A program made the translations under genes and the position numbers. From Strigamia acuminata (taxonomy: Eukaryota > Arthropoda > Chilopoda > Geophilomorpha > Linotaeniidae): a stretch of DNA of 64,000 nt. This document shows positions 47,454-59,100 of this stretch, in pieces. The notes under the pieces are model-generated. The model saw only the letters and a list, made by a program, of their open reading frames with translations. It did not search any database and was not told the origin of the DNA. Within the stretch, counting starts at the first letter, position 1; every line of letters begins with the position of its first letter. Location: positions 9,304,186 to 9,368,185 of the forward strand of contig OX442317.1 of assembly GCA_949358305.1 (NCBI GenBank). Reading direction: 5' to 3'.

Positions 47454-48350
47454 CAACACCAACTAACTTATAATTCTTGTTGACAAACCCACAAATACTT
47501 ATTTATCTAGATTTGTTAATTATTAGTATTACTATTATGCTTTATTGCTTTTGTTATTGTCTCTTCTGTGATGACAATTTTTCGTTTCGTTTATTTTCTT
47601 TTCCCCCTGAGTGAATTAGTCTCGGTGTGTTTTCGTGGATTCTAGTGTGCCATATTTTGAGTATAATAATAATTGTACATCTTTTCGTTTTTCTTTTTTT
47701 TATTTTATTTCTATTCCTTCCTTTTTTCTTTCTTTGTAAATCGATTTAAGGAGTCGGCAGATGGAAAAGTTTGCAAAGACAAACACAGCCTCGAGCTGAT
47801 GAGCTAAAACTGCAAAACGTGTATATCCGAGCATTGTTCACGTGCAAATTTCCATCAAACCGAAAATATCCATCACGGCTCAATTCCAAATAATTATTTC
47901 ATTTGCTTATTTTCACAACAAGTGAGAATTGTTGCGTACCCATTTCCCAATTGGGAATTGCCATCGTCTGCTGCCAGGGGATAATAACCTTACCGACACC
48001 GATAGACCTTCCGTGAAATGTGTACCTTTACCTACCAATATTGTTACGCGCCCGGACTGCGCTGAAAAGTAGCGAGTCCAAACGCGCAATTTAGAGTCCG
48101 AGTTTCAACCAAAGCATTTTCCCCTGTCAATAGACACTTCCACAACCACCTATGTCTTCAAGCAGCCATTTTGACAAAGTTATTCGGTCAAATACGGTAG
48201 GCATAGTAAGCAATGGTGCAATGGTTGACAAGGCCCACAAAGGATGATACAATGCACCAATCCGCCACAAGAGGATGCTGAAGGGCCCATCAATCCAACT
48301 TGCACACGGGCTCATTGACTTCTTGCTATGTATGCCGCTGGTTAAATGTA
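47454..48350 (+). other. KCTD 3' flank and intergenic DNA
   Basis: Likely 3' UTR to about 47700 with T-rich tracts; no clear AATAAA choice. No gene follows. Confidence 0.4.
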
Positions 48351-48359
48351 AATACTATA

Positions 48360-48879
48360 GCTGCATTCGAAAAGCTGTTTAGACTAGACAGCATTTTCAA
48401 ACGGCTCGACTGCGAGTTGTTGCGAATCAACGGTAACTTAAGAAATGGTGGCTGATTTATGCTGGGCGCACACATACCACGATTTCGCATCGCGTCGCGA
48501 TTTCGCAAGCAAAATCGCCCTGTAAATCGCACGCAATACTACACACATGTAGCTATTCCAGCTTTGCTATTTCAATGTTATGACGTCATTCCTGATCCGA
48601 AAAACCTGCCCGCCATTTCGGTTGACAATGTTGATGAAATGACGTCATTTCACACAGCTCACTGATTAGCTGCAACATGAATCGCGGGCGAAATAGTACT
48701 TAGGACAAGTACTATTTTTAAAAGTAGATTTCAAACCGGCGCAAAGGAAATGACGTCATCTGCGCATGCGCAATGGTAACGCGATCGCGGTATATGTGCG
48801 CCCAGCATTAGTCCGCTTTCAGCATTTAGACAGCAAAACATGTTTAACTGCAATTTTAAACTCGCTTTTCGAATGCAGC
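48360..48879. mobile_element. TA-flanked foldback element, outer of a nested pair
   Basis: GCTGCATTCGAAAAGC at the left mirrors GCTTTTCGAATGCAGC at the right (48864-48879), both beside TA. Its interior is interrupted by the element at 48460-48807. The ends share the GCATTCGAAAAG core with 55322-56038. Confidence 0.85.
48460..48807. mobile_element. PIF/Harbinger-like MITE nested in the foldback
   Basis: TGCTGGGCGCACACATACC at the left mirrors GGTATATGTGCGCCCAGCA at the right, with TTA duplicated on both sides (48457-48459 and 48808-48810). Confidence 0.9.
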
Positions 48880-48945
48880 TACTGTATTTTACAGCGACGG
48901 ATGTACGGATTTCTTTACAATATTCTTTGTTTATAATTAATGATA

Positions 48946-49285
48946 CAGTAGTTCCTCGATTTGCACGGAGTTAGGCCTGTGCAATTACTCTTTGTAGCGA
49001 ATGCGAATGCAACGGGAATTTCCCAATGACCCGTGACGTTGTGAATGTTTTTTTCATTTTACTAGCCTGGCCCCATAGTCCGACAGATTTCCCGGTATTA
49101 ATTTGTTTCTACAGCCTCGCTATCCAGATTTCCCAGTACTAAATTTGTTTCTACGGCCTTGCCTATCCAGATTTCCCGGTACTAAATTTGTTCCTAGTCC
49201 AGCCCTGATATACGCCGGTATGTTTTCGGCTTTTCTTCAATACCAAACCAAGAAATTAAGCCCAGTGCAAATCCAGGGACGACTG
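48946..49285. mobile_element. Pogo-like MITE
   Basis: CAGTAGTTCCTCGATTTGCAC at the left resembles the complement of GTGCAAATCCAGGGACGACTG at the right, both beside TA. The interior has three copies of a CCTCGCTATCCAGATTTCCC-type repeat also seen at 57780-57830 and 60650-60720. Confidence 0.8.
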
Positions 49286-49289
49286 TATG

Positions 49290-50265
49290 CTTTTGCGCGT
49301 ACTTAGTGTACCTATGAATCCGCCGCTGTTTATTGTTACTTACTGAAGTTAGTCCAAACTAGTCAGAAATGTATGTAATGACTAATGAGTTTGAAATACC
49401 TGACCCGACATTAATTTTTTGTCTTTGTTTTCCTTTTGTCATAGTTTGGTTTACACTTTTACACGTGTATACGGTTTTCCAATTAGAGACAACGTATTTA
49501 TTCTTGCCATTGTTTTTACTTTGCTCCATAAACACAAACAAGTTGAAATAAATGATTTTTCCCCCATTATTTCCCTACTGGATTGGAAGAGTTAAATCAC
49601 GTGATGGCTGCCGGCATTCTTCCATTTTTATACACTCTTTCTTTTGTTCTGGCGCTTGCACAGGTGGTAAGGATGGAGCATTTGTTTTATTTGTGCGAGT
49701 GGGTGAAGTTTTGCAGCACGAGCCCCCTCGGGCAACGCGAGAAGAGCGAGGTGAAATTAATTAAGGAAAAATATTGCTCTCGTTCGCCGCCTGATGGCCA
49801 GCCTCGGGCAACCCGATTTCTCATTACGGTCCCGCACATTTTGCACGAGGAGGATTTTCTGCCCCGTCTGGGTACGCCTACGCACACACAACTCCTATTC
49901 AATATTCACATTTTCATCCGTTACGTCATTCCTTTAATTAAACCTTGCTACTTCCGTTCACATGGCTCTTCATATTCCGTCACCATGGATACGTGTCTCA
50001 AACACTATAAAATGTATACTACGGTTTGCGTATCTTGATACCAAATTCAAACTGTGCATCGAGCTTTCAATGTTTCGCTGCCATGTTGTAAATTACTTTT
50101 CTTAATGAGTTTATTTACTTTATTTTAGCATTACCAGGGCTAGTATTAGGCTTATATAACACTAAATTAGAAAATCAACTGCGCAGTATGAAGTTGGGAT
50201 CAAGAGACCCGGAGCAAACTGTAGTTACATGGATGGCCATTCAAAGCAGTATCCATTACAACACG
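49290..50265. other. Intergenic, no supported gene
   Basis: The open frame 49583-50038 (151 codons) includes HILHEEDFLPRLGTPTHTQ but shows no family. Bases 50030-50150 share the interior text CTGTAAATTACTTTT..AAGAGTTTATT-like with the MITE at 59901, so an old relative may be here. Confidence 0.35.
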
Positions 50266-50269
50266 GGTC

Positions 50270-50510
50270 TAAATTGAACAAAACGACTAAAATAAATGTC
50301 TAAATTGATCAAGAACACTAAAATAAATGTCTAAATTGATCAAAAACACTAAAATAAATGTCTAAATTTTTCAAAAACACTAAAATAAATGTCTAAATTG
50401 ATCAAAAACACTAAAATAAATGTCTAAATTAATCAAAAACACTAAAATAAATGTCTAAATTGATCAAAAACACTAAAATAAATGTCTAAATTGATCAAAA
50501 ACACAAAACA
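50270..50510. repeat. 31-bp minisatellite, about 7.5 copies
   Basis: Units of AAAACACTAAAATAAATGTC plus TAAATTGATCA in tandem. Confidence 0.95.
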
Positions 50511-50514
50511 AAAA

Positions 50515-52460
50515 TTGTGGGAAAAATCTAGGATCTGTCAATAGAAAACCCGCGTTCTATTAGAGTAGCGCTTCTTAACCGGTGGTGCACACTCCTCCTG
50601 GGGGTGTGAGGTTACTTGGGAAAAATGTTTTATATATAACTGGTTAAGTGACGCAGAAAAATTTAGCAAAAATAAATATTTCAAACGTCAAGGCGGTGCT
50701 GACTGCTGCAAACGTTAAAAACCAACTCATTAGAATTAGAGCACTTGCGGTACTTTCTACCGTAAACCCTTTCGATGCCTCAGTACAGTAGTCGGACGAG
50801 CCACAATTTCCCTCATTTATTTGTTATTCATACAATTAATATTTTGCGTCATATCTTGGAAAAGTGCACAATTTTCACCGTGCCAATTTCCAAAAGAATA
50901 ACGGCCTCGCTTTCCCGTCTCCACGCTGTTTCAAACTCTCCTACAATGGTAAAATCACCCCAAAGACAGCCAGACAGTTGAGAAATGCCAAGTAAGCCAA
51001 CCCTGGAAGGCTGGAAAGTATTCAAATCAAACCGGGACCACATAAGAACTCAACAAACTCACACCTTACCACACACACAACGGATAAGTCAAATCGATTT
51101 GGACTTGGGCTTCGGCCCACGCGCAAGAACAAGACCACTGGATATTGCACGCGCCAAAAACGAATAAACACAAGTTTGCAAAACCGGATCAATTAATTTC
51201 AAATCATGTATAGAAACCATTGATGAAAACCCGAGGCTTCGTTTCCATGGAAACCAGCCGGTTTCCTCTGGTTTCCTCAATGATGGTCGATCTGTTTTAG
51301 CCGGCGGCAGTCGCGAGGCTCCTTTTCATATCGTCTTGTGTAGGCGGAAGAGGCTCGAAAGCCGGCGGCCGAACAGCGAGTCCCACCAGAATTAGCTCAC
51401 GAGATGAATCCCCGCGGCTTCCCACTCACAATCTCAACACCCGCGGACAAATGTAAAGATTCGAGATAGAGCAGAGCTCACCGTCATTAAACCCAATCAA
51501 TCGTGCTCCGGGATCAGATGCTGCCTATAATCCGAAGGAACAAGCGTTACCATAGCAACCGCGCTGACTTTTTTCGCAGCTAAAGGGAGACAAATGAACT
51601 TTGGTTTGGTGTCCGTTTTGCTCAATGCCACGGGCGCAAATTGGGTCATAAGATTTGGCAGCAAGAATGTGCTGTCCTTCGGGCAGCCAAGCCTGATTAG
51701 GTTGCAGCAGGAGTTGCAGCATGAGAAAGCACTGCTGCAGGCACTATTGCACACGCCCCCATCTTGCAGTTTCCTCAGGCATTTCTTGACATGAGTAAAA
51801 TCTATATGTTGTAGTTTTATATGCCGCTTCTTGCTTCTTGGAGCTCTCTCTCTCCCCTAGACTCGAAATACAATTTTCAAGTCACGTTAATGAAAGATCT
51901 GCGAAGAAGATTAATTTCAACATTGGTTTGTTTACTTTTAAAGAAGCGGCTTTGGACTGGCGGTGTTGCAGCTGCAATAGCAGCAATACCAGCAATAGCG
52001 GCAATAGCGGCACGGCCATTTTCAATGTCAATAATTACAATACCCGAAGTCATGTTTTTTCTTTCCAGCCGTTCTCAGTAATGTTTTTTGCAGAACGTCA
52101 TGGCAATATAGAATTGCCGAGTAACAGTTTCTTAGATACAAACTTGGCTTCACGCAACACTTTCCGTAATAAGATCTTTCAGACCTTGGCCGCTGCGTGG
52201 GTGAGAGTAGTATTTCGGCACTCCCATGAGTGGGAGATGCCATTGTTCAGGTTGTATGTCGGATCCCCATGTAACCTGAAGTTGTTCCTCCTGATCAGGC
52301 AAAACCTACATGTGGCAGCGCTGTTTTAAACCATGTCTTGGAACATCTTAAGCAGGGCCCGGGACTGTGCACTTTTCCGTTCCTCCGTATGATTCTAAGA
52401 CCTACTCTTTTCCCCATATAAACATCTCTTTAAATGGATTGCGTCTTAGAATCGAAGAAA
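50515..52460. other. Intergenic, no firm gene
   Basis: On the minus strand 51525-51722 one frame reads EGQHILAAKSYDPICARGIE and ends CYGNACSFGL, vaguely Cys-rich, but without splice context. I leave it uncalled. At about 51973-52017 there is a GCAATAGC repeat. Confidence 0.35.
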
Positions 52461-52466
52461 TGCGGT

Positions 52467-52640
52467 ACCGTCGAACCTCGTTATAACAAATCGCAAAGAA
52501 CCCGAAAAATCGGTACGTTATGATGAAAGTTCGTTATATCAAAAATTTTTAACATGGTGTTCTACGGCCAACCAACCAATCGAGCCATTTTTAACTATTC
52601 GTTATAACAAGAAATTCCTTATATCGTGGTTCGACTGTCG
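52467..52640. mobile_element. Pogo-like MITE
   Basis: CCGTCGAACCTCGTTATAAC at the left and TATATCGTGGTTCGACTGTCG at the right are imperfect inverted ends of the pogo/Tigger type. The interior repeats GTTATAAC-like text. Confidence 0.7.
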
Positions 52641-52644
52641 TTCT

Positions 52645-54605
52645 ATAAATCGCTGCGAACGTTTGTAGCCCAAAATTATCTGGTTGAATAATGTTTAAAC
52701 CAGATACTGCAAAGCCAGTTAATTGTCTATAGGCCCATGCTTGCCTGGATGTGTGGTGCGAACGCATTAGCTTAATCATTTCATAGGCAAAATCATCCCA
52801 ACTTCATGTAGACTATCCTAGATTAACAAAGTATATGGGGTTGGAAACCCGGAAAACTTGTTTAAAAAATATAAATATTCCTCCCGAGATGTTTTTCTTT
52901 AACTTGAAAAGCAGACATTAGAGCCAAGTTATACAAGCCATTATAATAAAAGCAAAGAAGAGCCCGAGATGGAATCAATATTGACATTTTTATTTTGTTT
53001 GCTTTGTTATTTTTGTTTTCCAAACGTGTTTAACCAACCTGAAAAGCACAGAGGAAGAAAAAAGAATGTGGCTCACGCCTGCAGACAAGTTTCTCCTTGC
53101 CCCAGGAGGGGTCTCTAAGGGCCGGGTGGAAGAAGGGCGAGGCAGGTGGCCTCAGGTAAGAGTAGGTGGGATAAACCCTTCAATAAAGCAGCCGTTCAAT
53201 ATCAATAATGAGATGAAACAGAAAGAAGACTGCACACTTGACTTTGGAGCACAATTTGCTTCTTTTTAGTTTCATTTCATCATTCAAGGTGATGATGTCA
53301 TAGCTCAAGCATACAGGGCCTTGAGGGAGTTTGTCAGGATATAAATGAAGGCCTGGGGCAGAAAGTATGAAAGAATGGGACCTCTTTGATGAGCCGATAG
53401 AGAAAAGTCTGGAGGGTTTAGTTGATGATTCACAGTCCACCATTAACCTTGTGACAATGATAGAAAGAAATTGGCTTTTTAATAAAAGGTGCATTGTGAG
53501 AGTTGAGATGGAATGAAATGGAGAAAATTGGGTCAAAATTGGGTCGCAACTTTATGAAAACAATTTTTTTTGGGCGCCATCTATTGGGGAAAATTAGCAA
53601 CTATAATCGATTGGGAAATGTGTGGGTGAAATTTTTTTGCAATGGGAGATAAAAGTTGACAATTCTTTCATGACATTCTTTCGTGGGATTTTCAACTTTG
53701 ATTGAAAACTTAAGAATCGGTTTAAAAAAAATCATTGCACGTATCAACTTTGCGAAGCGGTCATTTAAAATTCAAATTCAAGCTAAACCTTTCAACAAAT
53801 GTAAACACTATCATTCAAAATGGATTTAAGCGGAAATCCCAACTTAATTTCTTTTCAAAAATTCATAATCATAAAAATTTCACAACAATCTGGATGCAGG
53901 TTCCAAAACCTCGACTTAATTTTCAGTAAAATGAATTTAATTACATTAATGGAGCTTTAAACTACAAACAATAAATCAAAACCATACACCTTTCCATCAA
54001 ACCATCATCTTCAATGGTCAACAATTATAATAATTATTGTAATCATCATAAAGAAGGTGTACATCGAGATTTTATTTATTTTTCGACTTCAAATTACTTC
54101 CAGAAATGATATGGGAGCCCTGGCCAGCCACAATTGTGGGACCTAAATTACTAAAATCGAACCATCGAACAAACTTATAATGTAAAAAGCACCTTTTTAA
54201 AGGCTTTTATTTAACTTGACTTGAACGTTTGTGTGTTTGTGTGTTTCAACGTCCGGTCACGTGACCTGATGTAACATGTAATTTAATTTCTTAAAACCGC
54301 AGCGCACCTGGCGGAACCAAAATGTTCGCCAGCTACGAATTTTGATGTTTTCGATACCAAAAAAGGATCTAAAAATTCTGAAACCAGGCTAAACCTGGTT
54401 CAAACAAAAATTCCTATCTGCCCATATATTTTGTTTTTTAATATTAGTTAGAAAAAGTACTTTGTTGAAGGTTTTTTGGCAAACAATCTGCGGTAGTAGC
54501 GCACTCTGGCGGCGATTTGAAACACCAATATAAAAGCCTTTTTCCAAAAACTTGGTTTTTTATATTTACTTGTTTCCCATTCAAAACACTCTAAAAATGG
54601 GGTGC
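52645..54605. other. Intergenic, nothing supported
   Basis: AT-rich unique sequence. Small frames only, none with recognisable motifs. Confidence 0.5.
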
Positions 54606-54612
54606 ATTTCAG

Positions 54613-54838
54613 CATGAATCAAGGATAACATGGACACATATTCGTGCGTTATTTATTATTGATTCGCTGTTCTATGCGCTGATTGGATGACAGCAATCTC
54701 TTGTCACGGATTGCTTGCCAACTAAGCATGTTTGTTACTTGTTGTCATCAATACAGTGCGGCTATATATTATGTGTTGCCATCGGTGGCAACACGCTCTG
54801 AACATGTTGATACGTGTCCATGTTATCCTTGGTTCATG
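54613..54838. mobile_element. MITE with 24-bp inverted ends
   Basis: CATGAATCAAGGATAACATG(GACAC) at the left mirrors (GTGTC)CATGTTATCCTTGGTTCATG at the right, with one mismatch. The interior has a second weak inverted repeat around TTGCC. Confidence 0.85.
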
Positions 54839-55321
54839 GTCTTAGAATCGAAGAAATAGGGTAGCTTTCGCTTAGAGACAGGAACGGATCTACTGTAAAA
54901 CTAATGAAACTTAAGCTTCAGGGCCCTTAATCCCAGAGTGACTTTCATCCACATTGCTTACGAGACGGTTTTTTAAAATAAAAAAATTGAAAATTCAATA
55001 CAAAATACCGTACCTTACCGATTAAGAATCGCCCTCGAGTAGTAGCCGCGGCTGAGACACCAAGAATACCGTGTTTTTGCAAAAGTATGGTATGGTATGG
55101 TATGGCAAAGGGGTCCATAGAACAGTTCAAACTTCAGGGCCCCAAAAATGTAGGTCCGCCCACGTAGCAAAATGCTTTTTCCATTGGCGGCACCATCACC
55201 AGAGCTCGAAATGGATAATTTCACAAACCGGAATACCGCTACTACAAGAATTAAAAATAATAATAATTCGTACAATTTCAAAAACACAAGGAGAAAAAAA
55301 TTATCATGAACCGGAACAATA

Positions 55322-56038
55322 GGCGCATTCGAAAAGTAATTTGCACTAAACGACCAGTGCAACTGGTAGTGTAAATTTCAAGTTAAACGACCCAATTTTC
55401 GAGTTTCAAAATAAATTTCTGTGTAAAATTCAGTAGTGTAAATTCAAGTGTAAATATTAAATTAGTCCAAATAATAACCATAGTCATTATTGTTGTTTTT
55501 TACTCTAAAAAAAAACAGGAGATTATAAAAACATGATTATAAAATGTAAATTTATTTTAATTATTTGTATTATTAATATTTATTTCCGAACGGGAATCGG
55601 CTGAACAGCCGCCTCAATCGCACAAATGCGGCCGAACACCGGCCGCATTAGATCGCACAAACGCGGCCGAACGTCGGCCGCATTCGATTGTACAAATGCG
55701 GCCGAACGTCGGTCGAACGTCGGCCGTATTCGATCGTACAAATGCGATCGAACATCGGTCGCATTCGATCGCAAGAATGCGGCTAATACCTGCTAAAAAA
55801 TTGTTCTTGCGATCGACATCGTTCCAACCGATCTAACGAAAATCCAAGATGGCTGCCAGCAAGACCCGATTTCAACGAGAAAACTCGTTGCACGGAGATT
55901 TTAAACGGAAACGTGGCGTACAGGCCGTTTCCGTTTAACCAGTTTACACGACATTTACACGAATTAATTCGTGTAAATGTCGTGTGAAAACGAGTGTAAA
56001 CACGTTTACACTCGTTTTAATGACTTTTCGAATGCGCC
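55322..56038. mobile_element. TA-flanked foldback element carrying a hairpin array
   Basis: GGCGCATTCGAAAAGT at the left mirrors ACTTTTCGAATGCGCC at the right, both beside TA. Inside are four tandem hairpin units at about 55620-55775, a perfect 40-bp palindrome (55946-55985) and another 15-bp stem (55987-56018). Related by end sequence to 48360-48879. Confidence 0.85.
55946..55985. repeat. Perfect 40-bp palindrome
   Basis: ACACGACATTTACACGAATT is followed at once by its exact complement. Lies in the right arm region of the foldback element. Confidence 0.95.
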
Positions 56039-56044
56039 TAATAC

Positions 56045-58660
56045 ATCTCCCAATTTTTGCACGAACATTTCGAGCCCCGGCCATCGCTGGAAACATTACA
56101 ATTCCACCTACTTGTTGCTTCGCTTCGATCTCCCCGAATCCCTTCGAAAACTCCCTAAGAAAAAAACGAGAAACAAGTGACATATGAACAACAAATACAC
56201 AATTAATTAATCCAAACGACTTTTCAATCAAGAACTTTCTTCAAAAAAAAAATATTTATACTTTTTCTTTCTTTCTTTCTTTCGTTCTTCCTTGGGCAAA
56301 TTTGTCAATTGCCATTTATCTCTCGTCACAAGATCTAAGTAGCCGAGCGGCGGCAAATTAAAATTATTAAAGTTTGCTTTGTGCACGAACATTTTTCTCC
56401 TCTTTCTTTTTTTTAAATATTTTATTTCATTTTTTCTTTAACATGAGCAATCAATATTGCAACCTCGCGGCTGTTTTTGCTCTCTGTATGCAACGAGAGA
56501 CAGCGAGAAAAATGAGAGGCCTCTGGCTCACTATAATGAGTAAACCGATACAGCGCACGCGCCAAAAAACGAACGGATGGTCCCGCGAGCGAACAAGAAG
56601 AATCACATGGGCTGCTGCTATTGCACATGATTGCATTGGCCTCGCAGCCATGCCGTTGAAACACAAGAAAGGCCTGAAAGCGGCTTAAAAACTCAAAAGA
56701 TGCCTTACCGGTACCATCATCCCTCGAGTCGAGTCGAGTCGAGTCGAGTCGAAACAAAGAAATGGCCGTTAATCTAAACATACGTATACGAATGTTGTGT
56801 TCATTTTTTAAAAATTATTATTCATTATTTTGGTGTTTTGATGCGAAAAATTGTTCGGTTTGTTTGGTCAATTTGGTAATTTGAGCGGAAAACGTGGAAA
56901 AATTGTCGGTTGTCCATTTCTAAGACATATTCTACGACGCTGCGATAATTTGGACCAATCAGCGACGTCCGTATGCGCTACCTGTAGTTAGATCGATAAG
57001 ACATTGACCTAAGACGATATAGAATATAGATATAGAAAAAAACGGATACAAGTTTATTTGAAGAAGAATACAGAAATCATCGCTCGTATTTTCGACATAC
57101 ATCGTTAATCGTAAATAAAAATAAATACCATTCGATGATAATAAATTGGCCGTCAGATCTCGCGAGATTCAACACGAGACGTCACGAATTGCCATACGAA
57201 ACCTTTTGGCACCGAGTTAGAACTTTTATCTGAATCTATTACCTGTAGTCATACACTTGACCTTGAGAATTGCGCATTGCTGCGATGGGAAGAACCGGAA
57301 GTCGAATGTACAGCTGCACAGGTGGCAAATAGACCGACAGTGTGTCAGTGCGCGCGCTCCTTTCGATCAATAACGAAAGTCAAACAAAATTCAAGCATAA
57401 ATCAAATGATTTGTCACAAGCAATAACTGATGCCGAACGTTTAGTTTTCCAGAAACCTAACCTCAGACGTCGGTTTGTCGGGCCCCAGACCGATGCCCCG
57501 CACTCGGAAGGCCCCGAAATATTAAATTTCTAAGCAAATTCGATGTTATTATCAAAATTCTATGATATTATTATGTATTTAATGTTTGTAAATTATCTTT
57601 GATAGAATCATGTGATTTTTTGCCAAAAAAAATTCTTTTTTACAAATATTTTGGGGCCCGACTAATAACTTTTTCCCGAGGCCCCGCAAAACTTCCAGCT
57701 GATTCTTCGAAAAAACGTATCGTCATTCAAGAATATTAAATCTCAGTTCAACATGCATGTTAATCCAGGGCTGGGCTGGGTACAAATTTAGTACCGGGAA
57801 ATTTGGATGGGTCGGGCCACAGGGCCAGTCCACGGAACTAGAAGTTCAGAACCAGATCAAAATGGTCTAATTCCATTAGAACAAAAAGCACAAAATCATG
57901 TCCCAAGAACTTCTAAATTTTCAAACCACCTAACCATCTAACCTAACCTAACCACCACACGAAATTTAATTTCCCAAATTAGCACATCTCTTTTGCGCAA
58001 AACCGGTTCGTTTACATGATCAATTTTCCCTCTTTGCGACAAAGAAAGTGAGACGAAAACAAAGTTGGCTTCTTCTTTTTTTCTCGTCTCGCAGACATTA
58101 AATTTCTATTTGTTTGAGCATATAAAAGGAAAAGCGATGCGCGCTGCCGATGTCGGTCGGGGGTGAACGGTTGACGCAGATGCAGGCAGAGGCAGAGGCT
58201 GAGGCAGAGGCAGATGCAGAGGCAGATGCACTTAGATGCATGCAGATGCATCCTAAAGAAGCTTTATTTACCCAGCAGGGCCCCATGTGTTAGTTGAGTT
58301 TTATTGGAAAATAGGTTCCCTGCTCATGCAAATTTGAACGCAGCATTTTAATTGCAGCGGCTGCTCCCATGGCTTCGGGGCTACTACTCTCAAGCGGAAC
58401 AAACTCTCGTTGCCATCCGTAACTGATTCTGGGAGCCTCTGGTTGCCATGACAACAGCACCGCCAGCTAGCTAATGCTCCATTGCGGCGCAAGTGCAGAG
58501 CACCTTTGCACGCAGGGCTTATTGGAGAAACATTACGACGCTAATAAATTTCTAAAGCTAACAATTTTCTCTTTAAATTAAAGTTGCAAAAGAAATTACG
58601 TTAAAAGGTTTGAGGTTAATTTTCAATGATGTAAAAGCGCTCCACGAAAACACCTTCGAA
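56045..58660. other. Intergenic, no supported gene
   Basis: It contains a (GAGTC)n run at 56725-56750, a copy of the ACCGGGAAATTTGGATGGG repeat near 57793-57815, and GCAGAG/GCAGATGCA repeats at 58178-58252. The last make false Ala/Ser/Cys/Leu-repeat ORFs on the minus strand. Confidence 0.5.
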
Positions 58661-59056
58661 CGATTTCCTAGTGACGAAAATTGGAAAAATTAATTTAAAA
58701 AAGAAAAGTTTACAAATTTTAAAAATTCTATTTTATTTATTTATTTTATTGAATTTAAAAAAAAGAATAAAAATTCCGCATTCCATTTGCGTCTGTCCCC
58801 TTTATATCACAAATCAAATAACCGTAATCGCTTTGAACTTGGCACTTAGCCCTAACCTAACAGATGCAGCGTGCATCGTCCTGCAGTTAGCCGGCCGCGA
58901 CCATCTGCCGGGAGTCGTGTTCCGCAATTGCTGCGCTGGCCTAGTAACACTCACCGGGGACACGCGCTGCATTTTTTGCGCGAGTTACCGCGAAATGATC
59001 GAGTCATCGCTGATAAGATCGAGACAAACCATGAAGTGTTGAAGCGAATCGATCGC

Positions 59057-59063
59057 TATAAAT
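59057..59063 (+). promoter_or_regulatory. TATA box of STARD10
   Basis: TATAAAT stands about 44 bp before the ATG at 59101, leaving a very short 5' UTR if transcription starts near 59088. Confidence 0.55.
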
Positions 59064-59100
59064 CAGTCCACACTGCACACACGTCTCGTCATCTTCCAAC

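Noticed and set aside
49583-50038. 151-codon open frame
   Set aside because: No domain, no splice context and no conserved motif; part overlaps an old repeat.
51497-51794. Cys-containing minus-strand frames suggesting a Kazal-like exon
   Set aside because: The cysteine spacing does not fit a Kazal domain and no acceptor or donor brackets it.
58012-58286. Leu/Cys- and Ala/Ser-repeat proteins on the minus strand
   Set aside because: They come from GCAGAG/GCAGATGCA simple repeats.
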